From positions 5,777 through 69,776 of the forward strand of contig JBFMHF010000017.1 of assembly GCA_040752975.1 (NCBI GenBank): a stretch of 64,000 bases of DNA, written 5' to 3'. Positions 25,928 through 35,281 of the stretch are shown here, piece after piece. The translations under genes and the position numbers were made by a program. The notes under the pieces are model-generated. The model made no database searches. It saw nothing but the letters and a program-made list of their open reading frames with translations, and had not been told where the DNA came from. The DNA is from JADLDB01 sp040752975 (GTDB taxonomy: Bacteria; Myxococcota; Myxococcia; Myxococcales; Myxococcaceae). The stretch's first letter is position 1, and each line of letters opens with the position of its first letter.

Positions 25928-28900
25928 GGCGTCACCCCCGCGCGGCGCTTGAAGTCCTCGATCACCTCGTCTGGCACGTCGTTCCTTTCTCCGGACAACC
26001 CGAGCAGCACCGGCTTGAAGGCGATCGGCGTGGCGCCCGGCCGCGGCGGGTTGCGCACGGTGAGGAGGAAGCGCCCCTTGTCCAGCGAGAGGTACTGCTG
26101 GCAGCCGTCGCCGAGCTGCTGGTAGCCGTCGTTGAAGACGGCGCACTCGAGCAGCTCGCTCCTCGCCGACAGGCCGAGGCCGATCTTCCCCCGGTTGGCC
26201 GTGTCGAAGCGGAAGAGCCGCGCCTCCCCGGGCGCCAGCCATTGCTCCGCGCCGAAGCCCTCCTTGAGCTGCGTCACCGGCTCGGCGGTCCACGTCAGCG
26301 TGCCCGCCTGCGCCACGCCGGCGAAGGGCCGCACCAGGACGCGGTAGGTGCCGGGCGCCAGCACGCGCGCGAGCTCGCAGCCCGTGTCGAGGCCGTCCAC
26401 CTGCAGGAGATCGTTCCCCCGGAAGAGGCCGCACACGCCTGACTCGGCCGAGACGCGCACCACGGCCTCTGCGCCCACCACCAGCGTGCGATCGAGTCGA
26501 CCGCTCTGCAGCGGCACCGCGACGGAAGGAGACAGCGCCGGCCCCGGCACCACGGGCAGCTCGAGGCCCAGCCGCGCCCACCTCTCCCGCCCGGGCGTGT
26601 GCACCATCACCCGCAGCGGGCCGACGCCGTGCTCGACCTGCAGCTCGGCCGCGGAGCCCTCGGGGATCTTCACCCGGCAGGAGCCGAGGCGCGTGCCGTC
26701 GGTCAATACCACCGTGCAGCCCAGCGCGCCGTCCACACCCGTCAGCCGCTCGCCCTTCGCCGCGGGGACGGTGAAGCGCAGGCTGCCGGGTTGCCGGGGG
26801 CTGGCCTCGAAGAAGCCGGTGAAGGCCACCGCGCGCGGCGCACTCTCCAGCAGCACCGTCGACGACTCCACCTGGCCCAACGTGGCGACGAAGACGGCGC
26901 TGCCGCCCTGGCCGGTGAAGGTGCACGACGAGAGATCGCTCGTGGGCGCGCAGAGGTCGAGCGCCGCGCCTGCGTCATCCAGCAGCACGCCCCAGGCGCC
27001 CTTCGGCAGCGTCGCCTGGAGCCGCGCGCGGCTGCCCGACGGCAACGCGAAGCGGCCCACGCCCGAGGGGAAGCTGAGCGTCTTGCGGCCAGGCGCGAGC
27101 GGCTCGGCGCGATCCGGCAGCGGCACGGCGCGGCGCGTCACGTTCGCTTCCACGCGCTCGTCGACGGGCGCCCAGAGCCGGCTCACGGCCGAGACGCCCA
27201 CCTTCGCGACGGCGAAGCACGCGTCGGCGCGGCGCTCGCGCACGGCGCCAGGGCCGTCGAAGGCGCAGGACGGGGCCGCGCGCTCTCCATGCTGTACGCG
27301 CGCCTCGAGGAGCAGCAGCGACGGCCTCGACGCGGTCACCGTCTGGAGAAAGGGGCTGCGGGACAGGCCCAGCGACACCGAAGCGTCCGAAGCGGTCGCG
27401 CGGATCTCGTCCAGCGGCAGGGGCTGGGGGCGCACGCCAGCCACGGCGAAGAGGGTAGGGCCTGCCTCCAGGGAGGTCTCGGGTCCGCACGCGCGGAGGA
27501 GGCCCACCGCGTCCGCTGGCAGGCACTGCACCTGCGGGCTGGTCCGGTACCGGCCAGCGGAGGGAAGCGTGATGGCGAGGGCACTCTCTCCGGGGACGGC
27601 GCCCGGCTTGCCTTCGATGATCGGCTTGGATCGATAGCCGGTCGCGACCTGCGTGCTGCCGTCGGTGGTCCACACCCGCACCTTGAACTTCTCCAGCTTC
27701 GGGCGGACGAGGAGCGCGCAGGTGCCGACGCGGCTCAGGCGGAACACCACCGCGCCGGCTCCATCTTCCAGCGCGCACGAGATGGGCGTCTTCGAGGTGG
27801 ACGACAGCGTCAGCTCGTGCACGCTGTCCTTCTCCGCGAGCGGCACGTCCAGCGTCACCACCGCGGCGCCCAGCGGGAACTTCTGGCCGTCGGCGATCGG
27901 CCCCTTCGCGTCGGACGGCGGCAGAAAGAGGCTCAACTTGGTCTCGCCGTGGGCCTGCGTCTCGGACTCCACCACCAGCGTGTACCGGCCCTGCTTCACC
28001 GGCTCGGCCACCGCGCAGTTCCAGTCGGCGCCGTTCTCGCTGCCCTCCAGCACCCGGCGGCCGTTTCCGTCGAGGAGGCGACAGCGCACGTCGGCCTCCC
28101 CTTCGGTGCGCAGTCGCAGCGTGCCGTCTCTGGGGATGAGGACGGGCACCGTCGACGGCACGGGCAGCGTCCTCGTCATGCCGGGCAGCAGCGTCGCGCT
28201 GCCGAGGTGCAGCTGGTACTCGATGCCGACGTCGCCGCGCGAGTGCTCCGTCACCAGGCGGTAGCGTCCGGAAGGCAAGGTGATCTTCACGCCCGCGGGA
28301 GGAGGCGGCGCCGCCTGGGCCCGGGCGACCTCCACCGGCGCGGTCTGCGGCGGCTGGTACTCCCCGTCCTCCGAGTACTCGCCCTCGCCCTCGTACTCGG
28401 GCGGAGGCGCTTCCTCGGCCTCGCCCTCGCCCTCGCGCTCCGCTTCGTAGGAGTCGCCTTCGCCCGAGGGCTGCATGGCGGGGATCACCTCCACCGCCTT
28501 CGCCGGCTTGTCCTTCTCCAGCCGGTACACCCGGCCCTGCATGCCGCCCGTCAGCACCACGTCCAGCGTCGTCTCGCCCTCGAGCGTAAAGGTGAACTCG
28601 TCCTTCCCGTCGGGCCCGAGGCGGGCGCGGTACCAGGTGAAGAAGGAGATCGCGTGCGCCTTGTTCCCTTCCAGCACCACCTCTTCTCGCACCCGCTGGA
28701 GCTGCGTGTGCCGCATCGACTCCACGGTGAGCGGCCACTGCGTCCACAGGTAGGTGCCGGCGCGCATCGAGCGCGTCCCGCTGCAAGAGGAGGGCACCAC
28801 CTCCACCGGCCAGCCTTCTGGATCGTCGAGGCGGCACTGCAGTCCGCCCACGCCCTGCGCCGTGGTGGTGAGTGTCCACTGGCCCGCCTGCTTGAGGGTG

Positions 28901-31200
28901 AGGCGCTGCTGCACCAGCTCGCCGTCAGCCACCCGGAAGAACTGCTCGCTCTCACCAGCCAGCCCCGCGTGCTCCTTCACCGGCCGTCGGGTGAGGAAGA
29001 GGGCGGCGCGCCCGCGGCTGGAGCCGGTGGTCGTCGCCGACAGCAGGTAGCGGCCGGGCTGGAGGTACGTCTGGATGAGGCAGTTGCGCCCACGTCCTCC
29101 GCCGCGATCGCTGGTGACGTCGGGGATGACGGGCGTGCGCAGCCGGCACTCGGTGTTGAGGAGCCCCTGCGTGGTGACGTGGTAGAGCCCGGGCCGATCG
29201 ACGACGAAGGTGGCCGCGTGCGACTGGCCGCGTTCGAAGTCGAAGAAGGTGGGCGTGTCGGGTGCGATGGCAGGAAGGGGCTTCGGCGTCGGAACGAAGC
29301 TCACCGGCGAGGACAGCGGGGGCATGGCGCCGGGCCGGAGCAGCGTCAGCCCCAGCGGCGTCGCCGAGGGGTTGGACAGCGTCAGCATCTCGGGTGACGA
29401 GAGCGCCGTCAGCACGCACTCGCCGGCGGTGGCGGTGGCCTTCGAGCTGGCAGGCACGCAGCCGAAGGGCGCGCCGCCGGAAGAGCGGATCACCACGCCC
29501 TGCGACACCGGCACCCGCAGCGTCTGGCCGGAGTCGAGCTGCAGGTGCACCGGCGCCGTCGCTGCCAGCGGCAGCGGCAACACGCTGAGGCCGCGCACCC
29601 GCACGCCGCCCACGCGGTTGAGCACCAGGCGGTAGCGATCGGCGCTCAACGTCACCTCGGGGACGAGGCAGCCTCCCCGCGCGGTGGTCGCCCTGGCCGA
29701 GGCGTCGCCGACGGGGGCGATCGTCACCTTCTCCACGCCGGACAGGCCGCCCGACAAGGACAGCTGGTACGCGCCGGGCGAGAGCTCGAGCTGCGCGCTG
29801 CACTCGGTGCCCTCCGTCTTGTCGCGCGTCAGCCGGGTCAGCCCGCCCTTGTCGTCGATGCGGTACACCTCGCAGTTGCTCTTCCGCCCGCCCGAGGTGG
29901 TGACGTTGAACTTCCGCGAGGCGATGCCGATCTTCTGGAAGACGTTGCCGCCGCTCTCCACCTGGAACCAGAAGGTGGCGGAGCCGTCGTAGTTGAACTC
30001 GCGCTCCAGCTTCTCCCCATCCCGCAGGGAAAGCATGCTGCGCGCCACGATGGCCTCGACGTTGCCGTCGCGCCCCAGCCTCTCGAGCTGACAACCCAGC
30101 GGCACGCCATCGACGTCGTTGGGGAGATCGTGCACCGCGAGGAGATGCGGGCCCGGCTCCCCCACGAAGGGGAAGTGGGCGGTGGACGGGCCGTAGTAGC
30201 CGCCGCCGAGCACCTGTGAGGCGTCGCTGCGGTAGTCGCTCCACTCGAGCACCCCGCGCGTCCCGGAAGGGCCTCGCACCAGCAGCACCGTGCCCGTGTC
30301 CGCCGACGTCGTGGTGATGCACTCGGGCGCCAGGGCCGCCTTGTCGATCCGGCAGCTCGCCGCGGGGCCGCGCACGCCCCCCACCAGCGCCTGGAGATCG
30401 ACGGGGCCGACGGGCGCGGCCGCGAGGCTCAGCACCGCCGTCACGCCCATCGACTTCTTCACCTCCACCGCGAAGACACCCGACGGAGGGAGCACGAAGG
30501 GCACGCTGCGCTCGGGAGGGCCGGCCCGAAAGCCGTACTCCACCGTCAGGGAGTCATCGACGGACGAGCCCGTCACCGTCGTCGCGTCGCGCCCGTACGC
30601 CGTCACCAGGTACTCGCCGGCCTCCAGCGTCGAGTCCAGCCACCACTCGTGCAGGGGTTGACCGGGGGTGGGGGAGAACTGCGCGTGATGGAGCCCCACC
30701 GGCTCGAGCCACTCGCCGTTGCGCCACACTCGCACGTCGCCCGCCTGCCTCCCGCTGATGCGCAGGTAGGGCACGTGGCGCTCCTTCACCGACAGCCAGA
30801 AGCTGGCCTGCTGCCCGGCTTTGAGCTTCGTCAGCACGCCGCTGCCGGGGACCAGCTTCACCGGGGTCGCGTTGAGCTCGGTGAAGGGCGTCGCTGAGAG
30901 CGCCACCTGGCCCTTCCCGCGAAGAGAGGAGTCGAGCCGCACCTTGTACTGGCCCGCGTCGAGGAGGAGATCGAGCTCGCAGTTGGACGAGCCCGCGCTC
31001 CCCGCAGAGGCGAAGGGGCCGCGGACGCGATCGATCACCTCGCAGCGGGTGCCGCTGCCGCTGCGGGCGGAGAGGTGGATGGCCGCGGGGGCGTCGAGGG
31101 TGAGCAACGCCTCCTGAGGGCCCGTCGCCGGGACCTGGCTCGGCGACAGCGACGCAGCGTGCACCACCAGCAGGGAGAGGGCGGTCAGGGCAGGAGCCAT
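25924..31200 (-). CDS. Giant secreted repeat protein coupled to macroglobulin
   Basis: A 1758-residue exported protein (signal peptide about MAPALTALSLLVVHAASLS). No family is recognised. It is built of many diverged beta-sandwich-like units. Each has a paired-Cys core and ends in an apparent (P/A)G-x-Y-x-(L/V) strand: for example CELDLLLDAGQYKVRL, CSAQLELSPGAYQLSL, CLIQTYLQPGRYLLSA, CAVAEPVKQGRYTLVV and CELARVLAPGTYRVLV. This recalls pre-peptidase C-terminal (PPC) domains. An acidic Glu/Tyr/Pro-rich linker lies at about 913-955. The stop overlaps the macroglobulin start by 4 bp, making it the first gene of a three-gene coupled unit. Its job is probably envelope-related, perhaps scaffolding the trap; that is inference. 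Confidence 0.85.
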   Translation of the reverse strand: MAPALTALSLLVVHAASLSPSQVPATGPQEALLTLDAPAAIHLSARSGSGTRCEVIDRVRGPFASAGSAGSSNCELDLLLDAGQYKVRLDSSLRGKGQVALSATPFTELNATPVKLVPGSGVLTKLKAGQQASFWLSVKERHVPYLRISGRQAGDVRVWRNGEWLEPVGLHHAQFSPTPGQPLHEWWLDSTLEAGEYLVTAYGRDATTVTGSSVDDSLTVEYGFRAGPPERSVPFVLPPSGVFAVEVKKSMGVTAVLSLAAAPVGPVDLQALVGGVRGPAASCRIDKAALAPECITTTSADTGTVLLVRGPSGTRGVLEWSDYRSDASQVLGGGYYGPSTAHFPFVGEPGPHLLAVHDLPNDVDGVPLGCQLERLGRDGNVEAIVARSMLSLRDGEKLEREFNYDGSATFWFQVESGGNVFQKIGIASRKFNVTTSGGRKSNCEVYRIDDKGGLTRLTRDKTEGTECSAQLELSPGAYQLSLSGGLSGVEKVTIAPVGDASARATTARGGCLVPEVTLSADRYRLVLNRVGGVRVRGLSVLPLPLAATAPVHLQLDSGQTLRVPVSQGVVIRSSGGAPFGCVPASSKATATAGECVLTALSSPEMLTLSNPSATPLGLTLLRPGAMPPLSSPVSFVPTPKPLPAIAPDTPTFFDFERGQSHAATFVVDRPGLYHVTTQGLLNTECRLRTPVIPDVTSDRGGGRGRNCLIQTYLQPGRYLLSATTTGSSRGRAALFLTRRPVKEHAGLAGESEQFFRVADGELVQQRLTLKQAGQWTLTTTAQGVGGLQCRLDDPEGWPVEVVPSSCSGTRSMRAGTYLWTQWPLTVESMRHTQLQRVREEVVLEGNKAHAISFFTWYRARLGPDGKDEFTFTLEGETTLDVVLTGGMQGRVYRLEKDKPAKAVEVIPAMQPSGEGDSYEAEREGEGEAEEAPPPEYEGEGEYSEDGEYQPPQTAPVEVARAQAAPPPPAGVKITLPSGRYRLVTEHSRGDVGIEYQLHLGSATLLPGMTRTLPVPSTVPVLIPRDGTLRLRTEGEADVRCRLLDGNGRRVLEGSENGADWNCAVAEPVKQGRYTLVVESETQAHGETKLSLFLPPSDAKGPIADGQKFPLGAAVVTLDVPLAEKDSVHELTLSSTSKTPISCALEDGAGAVVFRLSRVGTCALLVRPKLEKFKVRVWTTDGSTQVATGYRSKPIIEGKPGAVPGESALAITLPSAGRYRTSPQVQCLPADAVGLLRACGPETSLEAGPTLFAVAGVRPQPLPLDEIRATASDASVSLGLSRSPFLQTVTASRPSLLLLEARVQHGERAAPSCAFDGPGAVRERRADACFAVAKVGVSAVSRLWAPVDERVEANVTRRAVPLPDRAEPLAPGRKTLSFPSGVGRFALPSGSRARLQATLPKGAWGVLLDDAGAALDLCAPTSDLSSCTFTGQGGSAVFVATLGQVESSTVLLESAPRAVAFTGFFEASPRQPGSLRFTVPAAKGERLTGVDGALGCTVVLTDGTRLGSCRVKIPEGSAAELQVEHGVGPLRVMVHTPGRERWARLGLELPVVPGPALSPSVAVPLQSGRLDRTLVVGAEAVVRVSAESGVCGLFRGNDLLQVDGLDTGCELARVLAPGTYRVLVRPFAGVAQAGTLTWTAEPVTQLKEGFGAEQWLAPGEARLFRFDTANRGKIGLGLSARSELLECAVFNDGYQQLGDGCQQYLSLDKGRFLLTVRNPPRPGATPIAFKPVLLGLSGERNDVPDEVIEDFKRRAGVTP

Positions 31201-31344
31201 CGGCGGCGCACGCTACAGCAAGCGATGTTCCACCAGGGCCTTCGTGACCTTGGCTGCGCGCTCGCGGCCGCCGGGACACGCGGCCGCGGCCGTGGGGGCT
31301 GCTGGAGTGGCCTGGCGGCGACAGCAGACGGCGCCGCCCGTGCG

Positions 31345-32409
31345 TCAGGGGAGCGCCTGGTGGTGGAAGGACGCCAGCACCGTCTCCAACTCGGTGCGGA
31401 TCTGCGTGTCCAGCGCGCGCAGCACGTACGCGTCCAGCTTGAGCGCCGCGCAGCTCTCGTTCACCTCGGCCCGCACCTCGTCGGCCCGCCAGCTCTGACG
31501 CTTGAGCTGCACCAGGGCGGCGCACAGGCGCACCACATGCAGGTCGATGTTCTCCTTGCCTTCACCCAGGTCGAGGGCGTGGTGCAGGAGGGCGATTCGC
31601 GCGGTGCTGTCGGGCAGCCCGCAGTCAGCGTGCACGCCGTTGCCGATCTCACAGTGCACCTGCTCGACGACGCGATCGACGCGGGGATCCTGGGGGTCCA
31701 CCTTCCCTGCCAGCGCCAGGGCGGCGACCGAGCGCAGCGCCACCGAGCGGCCCAGGTCCAGCAACACGCCGGCCATGTAACAGTGATCGCTCTTCGCGCC
31801 GCGCACCCGCAGCGCCAGCCACGCAGCCGCGCGCGCGCCCGTCACCGCCTCGGCGAACAGATCGTCCCAGCGCGTGCCCATCACCGCGAACTCGCTCTTC
31901 AGGCTGGGCTGGAACAGAGTGCGCGCGGCCACGGCGCCGGCCGCGCGGCCGACCTCGGTGAAGCCCAGCCGCATCACCGCGTCCCGCAGGGTCTCCACCT
32001 TCTGCACGCCCGCGTACACCGGCGAGTTCGCCACCGTGAGGATGCCCGCCGACAGCGCTGCGTCCTGGGCGATGAGGCGCGTCAGCTCCTGTACCGTCAC
32101 CTCGGAGTTGGCCACCGCGTTCAGCACCCTCAGCGAGACGGCCGGCACCGAGGAGGGCCCGAGCCGGTTCTGCCGATGGTGGACCAACACCTGCGCCGCC
32201 AGCTCGTTGTCCTCTTGGACCTCCATCGGCGTGCGATTGACCGGGGCGGGTGGCTCCTGACCCGTCAGCGCGAGCCACGCGTCGAAGGGGGAGCCAGCCG
32301 CCTGGCCCCCGTCGATCACCTCCAGCCTCGGCGGATTCTGCCGGGTTGGAGGAGGGACGGGAGGGGGGGGCGACGAAGGGGTGAGCAGGCGCTTGATGAA
32401 GGCGAACAT
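31345..32409 (-). CDS. HDOD-domain protein
   Basis: A 354-residue cytoplasmic protein. A Pro-rich N-terminus (about 10-35) precedes an HDOD domain (about 85-285): PAVSLRVLNAVANSEVTVQELTRLIAQDAALSAGILTVANSPVYAG, then ETLRDAVMRLGFTEVGR, and YMAGVLLDLGRSVAL. HDOD domains are HD-phosphohydrolase-like folds lacking full catalytic residues and take part in signalling. GAGGAG precedes the ATG at 32407-32409. The frame runs to 32928, but the extension is antisense-like. It reads away from the secreted-protein pair at 32711. Confidence 0.88.
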   Translation of the reverse strand: MFAFIKRLLTPSSPPPPVPPPTRQNPPRLEVIDGGQAAGSPFDAWLALTGQEPPAPVNRTPMEVQEDNELAAQVLVHHRQNRLGPSSVPAVSLRVLNAVANSEVTVQELTRLIAQDAALSAGILTVANSPVYAGVQKVETLRDAVMRLGFTEVGRAAGAVAARTLFQPSLKSEFAVMGTRWDDLFAEAVTGARAAAWLALRVRGAKSDHCYMAGVLLDLGRSVALRSVAALALAGKVDPQDPRVDRVVEQVHCEIGNGVHADCGLPDSTARIALLHHALDLGEGKENIDLHVVRLCAALVQLKRQSWRADEVRAEVNESCAALKLDAYVLRALDTQIRTELETVLASFHHQALP

Positions 32410-32710
32410 GGGGGGGCTCCTCGTGTCCCCTCGCTGTGCAGCGCCCGCGCCAGCCGAGAGGAGTGCGTGGCGTCCGGCTGACCACAATGGGGGCTCGTGA
32501 AGGTGGTGCGGATCATCCAGCGGGCCGTGGCGATCGGCGTGGTGCCGGAGGCGATCAGGCCTGATGCTCGCGCGCAGGCCCAGGGGCCGCTCTCGAGCAC
32601 TGTTCCTGCTGGGGTTGGTGGCGGTGCTGGCATTGCCTTCGAGGTGCGGCCGGCCACCACTCTGAGTCTCGTTGCGCCGGCGGACGGGCTTGGGGAAAGT
32701 GCGCTTCGCG
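32410..32710. other. Intergenic region between divergent genes
   Basis: About 300 bp without a supported gene. Short frames on both strands (32497-32805 plus, 32316-32660 minus) lack family likeness and ribosome-binding sites. It should hold the promoters of the HDOD gene and of the 32711 gene, but I see no clear -35/-10 pair or strong hairpin. Confidence 0.5.
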
Positions 32711-33319
32711 ATGCGTGCGCCCGTCCTCTTCACCTTCGTCCTGTCCGTCGCCGCGCTGGCCGAGGAGCCCCTCGAGGCGCGCCCTCCTTCCACCCCCACC
32801 AGTGAAGCCGCCCGCCTCGGCGCGGAGTATTTCGTGCAGAAGGCCGGCGCCGCCTGGGTGTACCAGGGCGTCAAAGGGCGGGGCCGCGTGGGCATCAACA
32901 GCTTCGTCGACTGGCGCGCGCACTTCACCTACGCGGTGGCCGGGAAGAGCGGCAGCGGCGTGTGGCGGGTGAAGGAGGGCGTCTGGCTCGAGCGCGCCGC
33001 AGGTCGCTCCGAGCACGAGGCGGTGGTGCTGCCCGCGAAGATGACGCGCGGCACCCGGTGGACGGCGCCTGCCTCCATCGAGCGCGGCGGTGGCGGCCAG
33101 GCCCAGTACGAGGTGGTGGCGCTGGAGGCCGTGGTGGAGACGCCCAATGGAGTCACCATCGATCACTGCCTCGCCGTGCTGGAGACCGCCGCCGACGGGA
33201 GCGACGCGCACACCCACTACTTCGCGCCCAACATGGGCAAGGTGGCGGTGATGGCGCCCGCCGGCTGGTTGTACCGCCTGGTGGAGTTCCATTCCGGCGT
33301 GCGGGGACACCAGGAGTGA
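32711..33319 (+). CDS. Secreted protein of unknown function
   Basis: A 202-residue exported protein (leader MRAPVLFTFVLSVAALAEE). The mature part is beta-rich with YFVQKAGAAWVYQGVKGRGRVGINSFVDWRAHFTYAV, resembling a lipocalin-like or beta-sandwich domain seen in myxobacterial secreted proteins. The ATG at 32711 is chosen because the signal peptide begins there; a GGGGAAAG lies 12 bases upstream. The stop overlaps the GTG of the next gene (GTGA), so the pair is coupled. Confidence 0.7.
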   Translation: MRAPVLFTFVLSVAALAEEPLEARPPSTPTSEAARLGAEYFVQKAGAAWVYQGVKGRGRVGINSFVDWRAHFTYAVAGKSGSGVWRVKEGVWLERAAGRSEHEAVVLPAKMTRGTRWTAPASIERGGGGQAQYEVVALEAVVETPNGVTIDHCLAVLETAADGSDAHTHYFAPNMGKVAVMAPAGWLYRLVEFHSGVRGHQE

Positions 33320-34227
33320 CGCCCGTCGCCGCCCGCGGGGCGGTGGTGCTCGCCCTCCTCGCCGGGCTGTGCGGCTGCCGTACCTGGCACGAGGGCTTCG
33401 TCAAGCAGCGCCTCCTGCAGACGCGCTTCTTCAACAGCGACGTCCCGCGCCCCCTCCAGGAGGTGGACGCGCTGGTGCTCGAGAAGAAGCGGACCGGGCC
33501 GGTGGAGAGCCCCTGCCGCTTCTGCCTCACCTCGGCCGAGCAGGAGCGGGACGGCGCCCGGCGGTACTGCTTCGAGGCCTACGGCGAGCCGGGTTGCGTG
33601 CGAGCGCGCGCGGTGGGGCCGGCGATGACGCGCTTCGAGTCCGCCCAGCCCGACGCGGTGCCGGTGGCGGTGGTGCGGGAGCTCTGGCGGTTGCTCGACG
33701 AGGCCGCCGCCATCGCCGCCAACAACGAGACCGAGTTCGACGTGGAGGCGATCGCCATCGAGGAGGAGCGCCGCTTCGTCCCGAGGTGGACCTTCCTCGG
33801 CGGCGCGCGCGCGGGGGCCGTCGTCAGCACCGATCCGCCCACCTTCACCTTCGGCGGGCAGGCCGGATTCCGCTACTGGGCCAACTACTTCCTGCTGATC
33901 GGCGGGGCCGCCGAGGTGGAGAACGCGCTGCAGAACAACCGCTCGTACCTCACGCTGGGGGCGATGGCCCGCGCCGAGGTCAGCGTGTGGAGCGACGAGA
34001 ACCAGCGCTTCTTCAACCTGCCCTTCCTCACCTTCCTCATGTCTGCGGGGCCCCTGTTCGCCTTCGGCGCCGCGCCGAGCGCGGGCGTGCGAGCCACCGT
34101 GGGGGCGCACGTCGTGCACGTCGGCCGCCTCGTCACTCCGCTCTTCTTCGAACTCGGCTTCCAGTCGCTGCGCGTCGACGAGCAGTCCAGCTCCGGCCTG
34201 CGGGTCGCCATCGGCCTCGGCTTCTGA
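33316..34227 (+). CDS. Putative lipoprotein with outer-membrane-like domain
   Basis: A 303-residue exported protein. The leader ends LALLAGLCGC, a near-lipobox with two cysteines. A middle region has Cys-rich PCRFCLT and a helical segment with Asn/Glu (AAIAANNETEFDVEAIAIEEERR). The C-terminal 150 residues show alternating hydrophobic strands (FTFGGQAGFRYWANYFLLIGGAAEV; VTPLFFELGFQSLRVDEQ; SGLRVAIGLGF) typical of an 8-stranded outer-membrane barrel ending in Phe. The GTG at 33316 overlaps the upstream stop. Unknown function. Confidence 0.7.
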   Translation: MTPVAARGAVVLALLAGLCGCRTWHEGFVKQRLLQTRFFNSDVPRPLQEVDALVLEKKRTGPVESPCRFCLTSAEQERDGARRYCFEAYGEPGCVRARAVGPAMTRFESAQPDAVPVAVVRELWRLLDEAAAIAANNETEFDVEAIAIEEERRFVPRWTFLGGARAGAVVSTDPPTFTFGGQAGFRYWANYFLLIGGAAEVENALQNNRSYLTLGAMARAEVSVWSDENQRFFNLPFLTFLMSAGPLFAFGAAPSAGVRATVGAHVVHVGRLVTPLFFELGFQSLRVDEQSSSGLRVAIGLGF

Positions 34228-34258
34228 CGCGGCGCTTCCAGAGGCCTGTCGCTTTTTT
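34228..34258 (+). terminator. Possible intrinsic terminator
   Basis: After the stop at 34227, a GCGGC/GTCGC stem with one wobble and an AGGCCT loop core is followed by TTTTTT. It separates the lipoprotein gene from the TRAP operon. The stem is short. Confidence 0.4.
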
Positions 34259-34269
34259 CGCGTCTTCCC

Positions 34270-34297
34270 TTGCCGATTGAGCCGAGCCCACTAGAAG
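34270..34297 (+). promoter_or_regulatory. Candidate promoter of the TRAP operon
   Basis: TTGCCG at 34270-34275 and TAGAAG at 34292-34297 are 16 bp apart, each matching 4 of 6 consensus bases, about 55 bp before the tatT ATG. The strong AAGGAG ribosome-binding site follows at good spacing. Confidence 0.35.
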
Positions 34298-34349
34298 GGC
34301 GCCCGCTTTCCCCGCCGTCCCCACACCTTTCGAAGCGAAGGAGCGAACG

Positions 34350-35234
34350 ATGCGGAAGATCCCTGTCCTCTCCCTGGTGCTGGCCGTCCTGGCCGGCTGT
34401 GCCACCACCTACAACGCGAAGTGGGACGAGAAGCCCGCCGTCGCGGCTGCGCCCACCGCCGACGAGGCCACTGCGGCGCTCATCGCCGAGGGGGATGCGG
34501 CGTGGGCTTTGCGGGGCGATCAGGCGAAGCTGACGGAGGCGCTGACCAAGTGGGAAGCGGCCTTCGAGAAGGCCCCGTCGGCCGAGCTGGCGGCCAAGCT
34601 CTCGCGGGGGCACTACCTCCTGGGAGACGGCTTCCTCGCGCTGGAGAACAACACCGAGGGCCGCGACGCCGAGTACCAGAAGGGCCTCGACTGGGCGACG
34701 AAGTCGCTCAAGCTGGCGGCGCCCGAGTTCGCGAAGGCGATGGCTGAAGGGAAGAAGCACGCCGAGACCATCACCCTGGCGGGCAAGGACGCGGTGCCGG
34801 CGATGTACTGGTACGCCACCAACCTCGGGAAGTGGGCGGCGTCGAAGGGCTTCGCCACGCGCCTGCGCTACAAGGACGACATCAAGGCCACCATGGAGCA
34901 CGTGAAGAGCCTGGACGAGGGCTTCTTCTACGCTGCACCCTGGCGCTACTTCGGCAGCTTCGAGGCGGTGACGGCGGGCCTCGCCGGCGGTTCGCTGGAG
35001 AAGAGCGAGGAGAACTACAAGAAGGCCGTCGAGCTGGCGCCCAACTACCTGGGCTCCAAGGTGCTGTGGGCAGAGTACCTCTGCACCAAGAAGAACGACC
35101 GCGCCACCTACGAGAAGCTGCTCAAGGAGGTGCTGGCCGCGGATCCGACCGTCGACCCCGCCATCGAGCCGGAGAACCGGATCGAGCAGAAGAAGGCCAG
35201 CAAGATGCTGGCGGAGATCGACGAGAAGTTCTGA
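34350..35234 (+). CDS. TatT, TRAP-associated lipoprotein
   Basis: A 294-residue lipoprotein with leader MRKIPVLSLVLAVLAGC (Cys17). The mature protein is all-helical with TPR-like repeats and ends NPENRIEQKKA-type helices (EPENRIEQKKASKMLAEI). It matches TatT of Treponema (Tp0956), a trimeric TPR lipoprotein that binds the DctP-like ligand protein of a TRAP transporter; the gene order here, tatT-dctP-dctQ-dctM, is the same idea. TatT is thought to deliver a hydrophobic or organic-acid ligand to the periplasmic receptor. AAGGAG precedes the ATG. Confidence 0.9.
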   Translation: MRKIPVLSLVLAVLAGCATTYNAKWDEKPAVAAAPTADEATAALIAEGDAAWALRGDQAKLTEALTKWEAAFEKAPSAELAAKLSRGHYLLGDGFLALENNTEGRDAEYQKGLDWATKSLKLAAPEFAKAMAEGKKHAETITLAGKDAVPAMYWYATNLGKWAASKGFATRLRYKDDIKATMEHVKSLDEGFFYAAPWRYFGSFEAVTAGLAGGSLEKSEENYKKAVELAPNYLGSKVLWAEYLCTKKNDRATYEKLLKEVLAADPTVDPAIEPENRIEQKKASKMLAEIDEKF

Positions 35235-35281
35235 GCCGACCTTCCGTCTTCAGCGACGGACCCTGTCGAAAGGACGCACCT

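Noticed and set aside
26599..29397. 932-codon plus-strand frame opposite the giant repeat protein
   Set aside because: Same shadow effect; low-complexity Arg/His/Gln/Gly translation and no start context.
32497..32805. Small plus-strand frame between the HDOD and secreted-protein genes
   Set aside because: No ribosome-binding site, no codon bias, and it overlaps the start and signal peptide of the 32711 gene.
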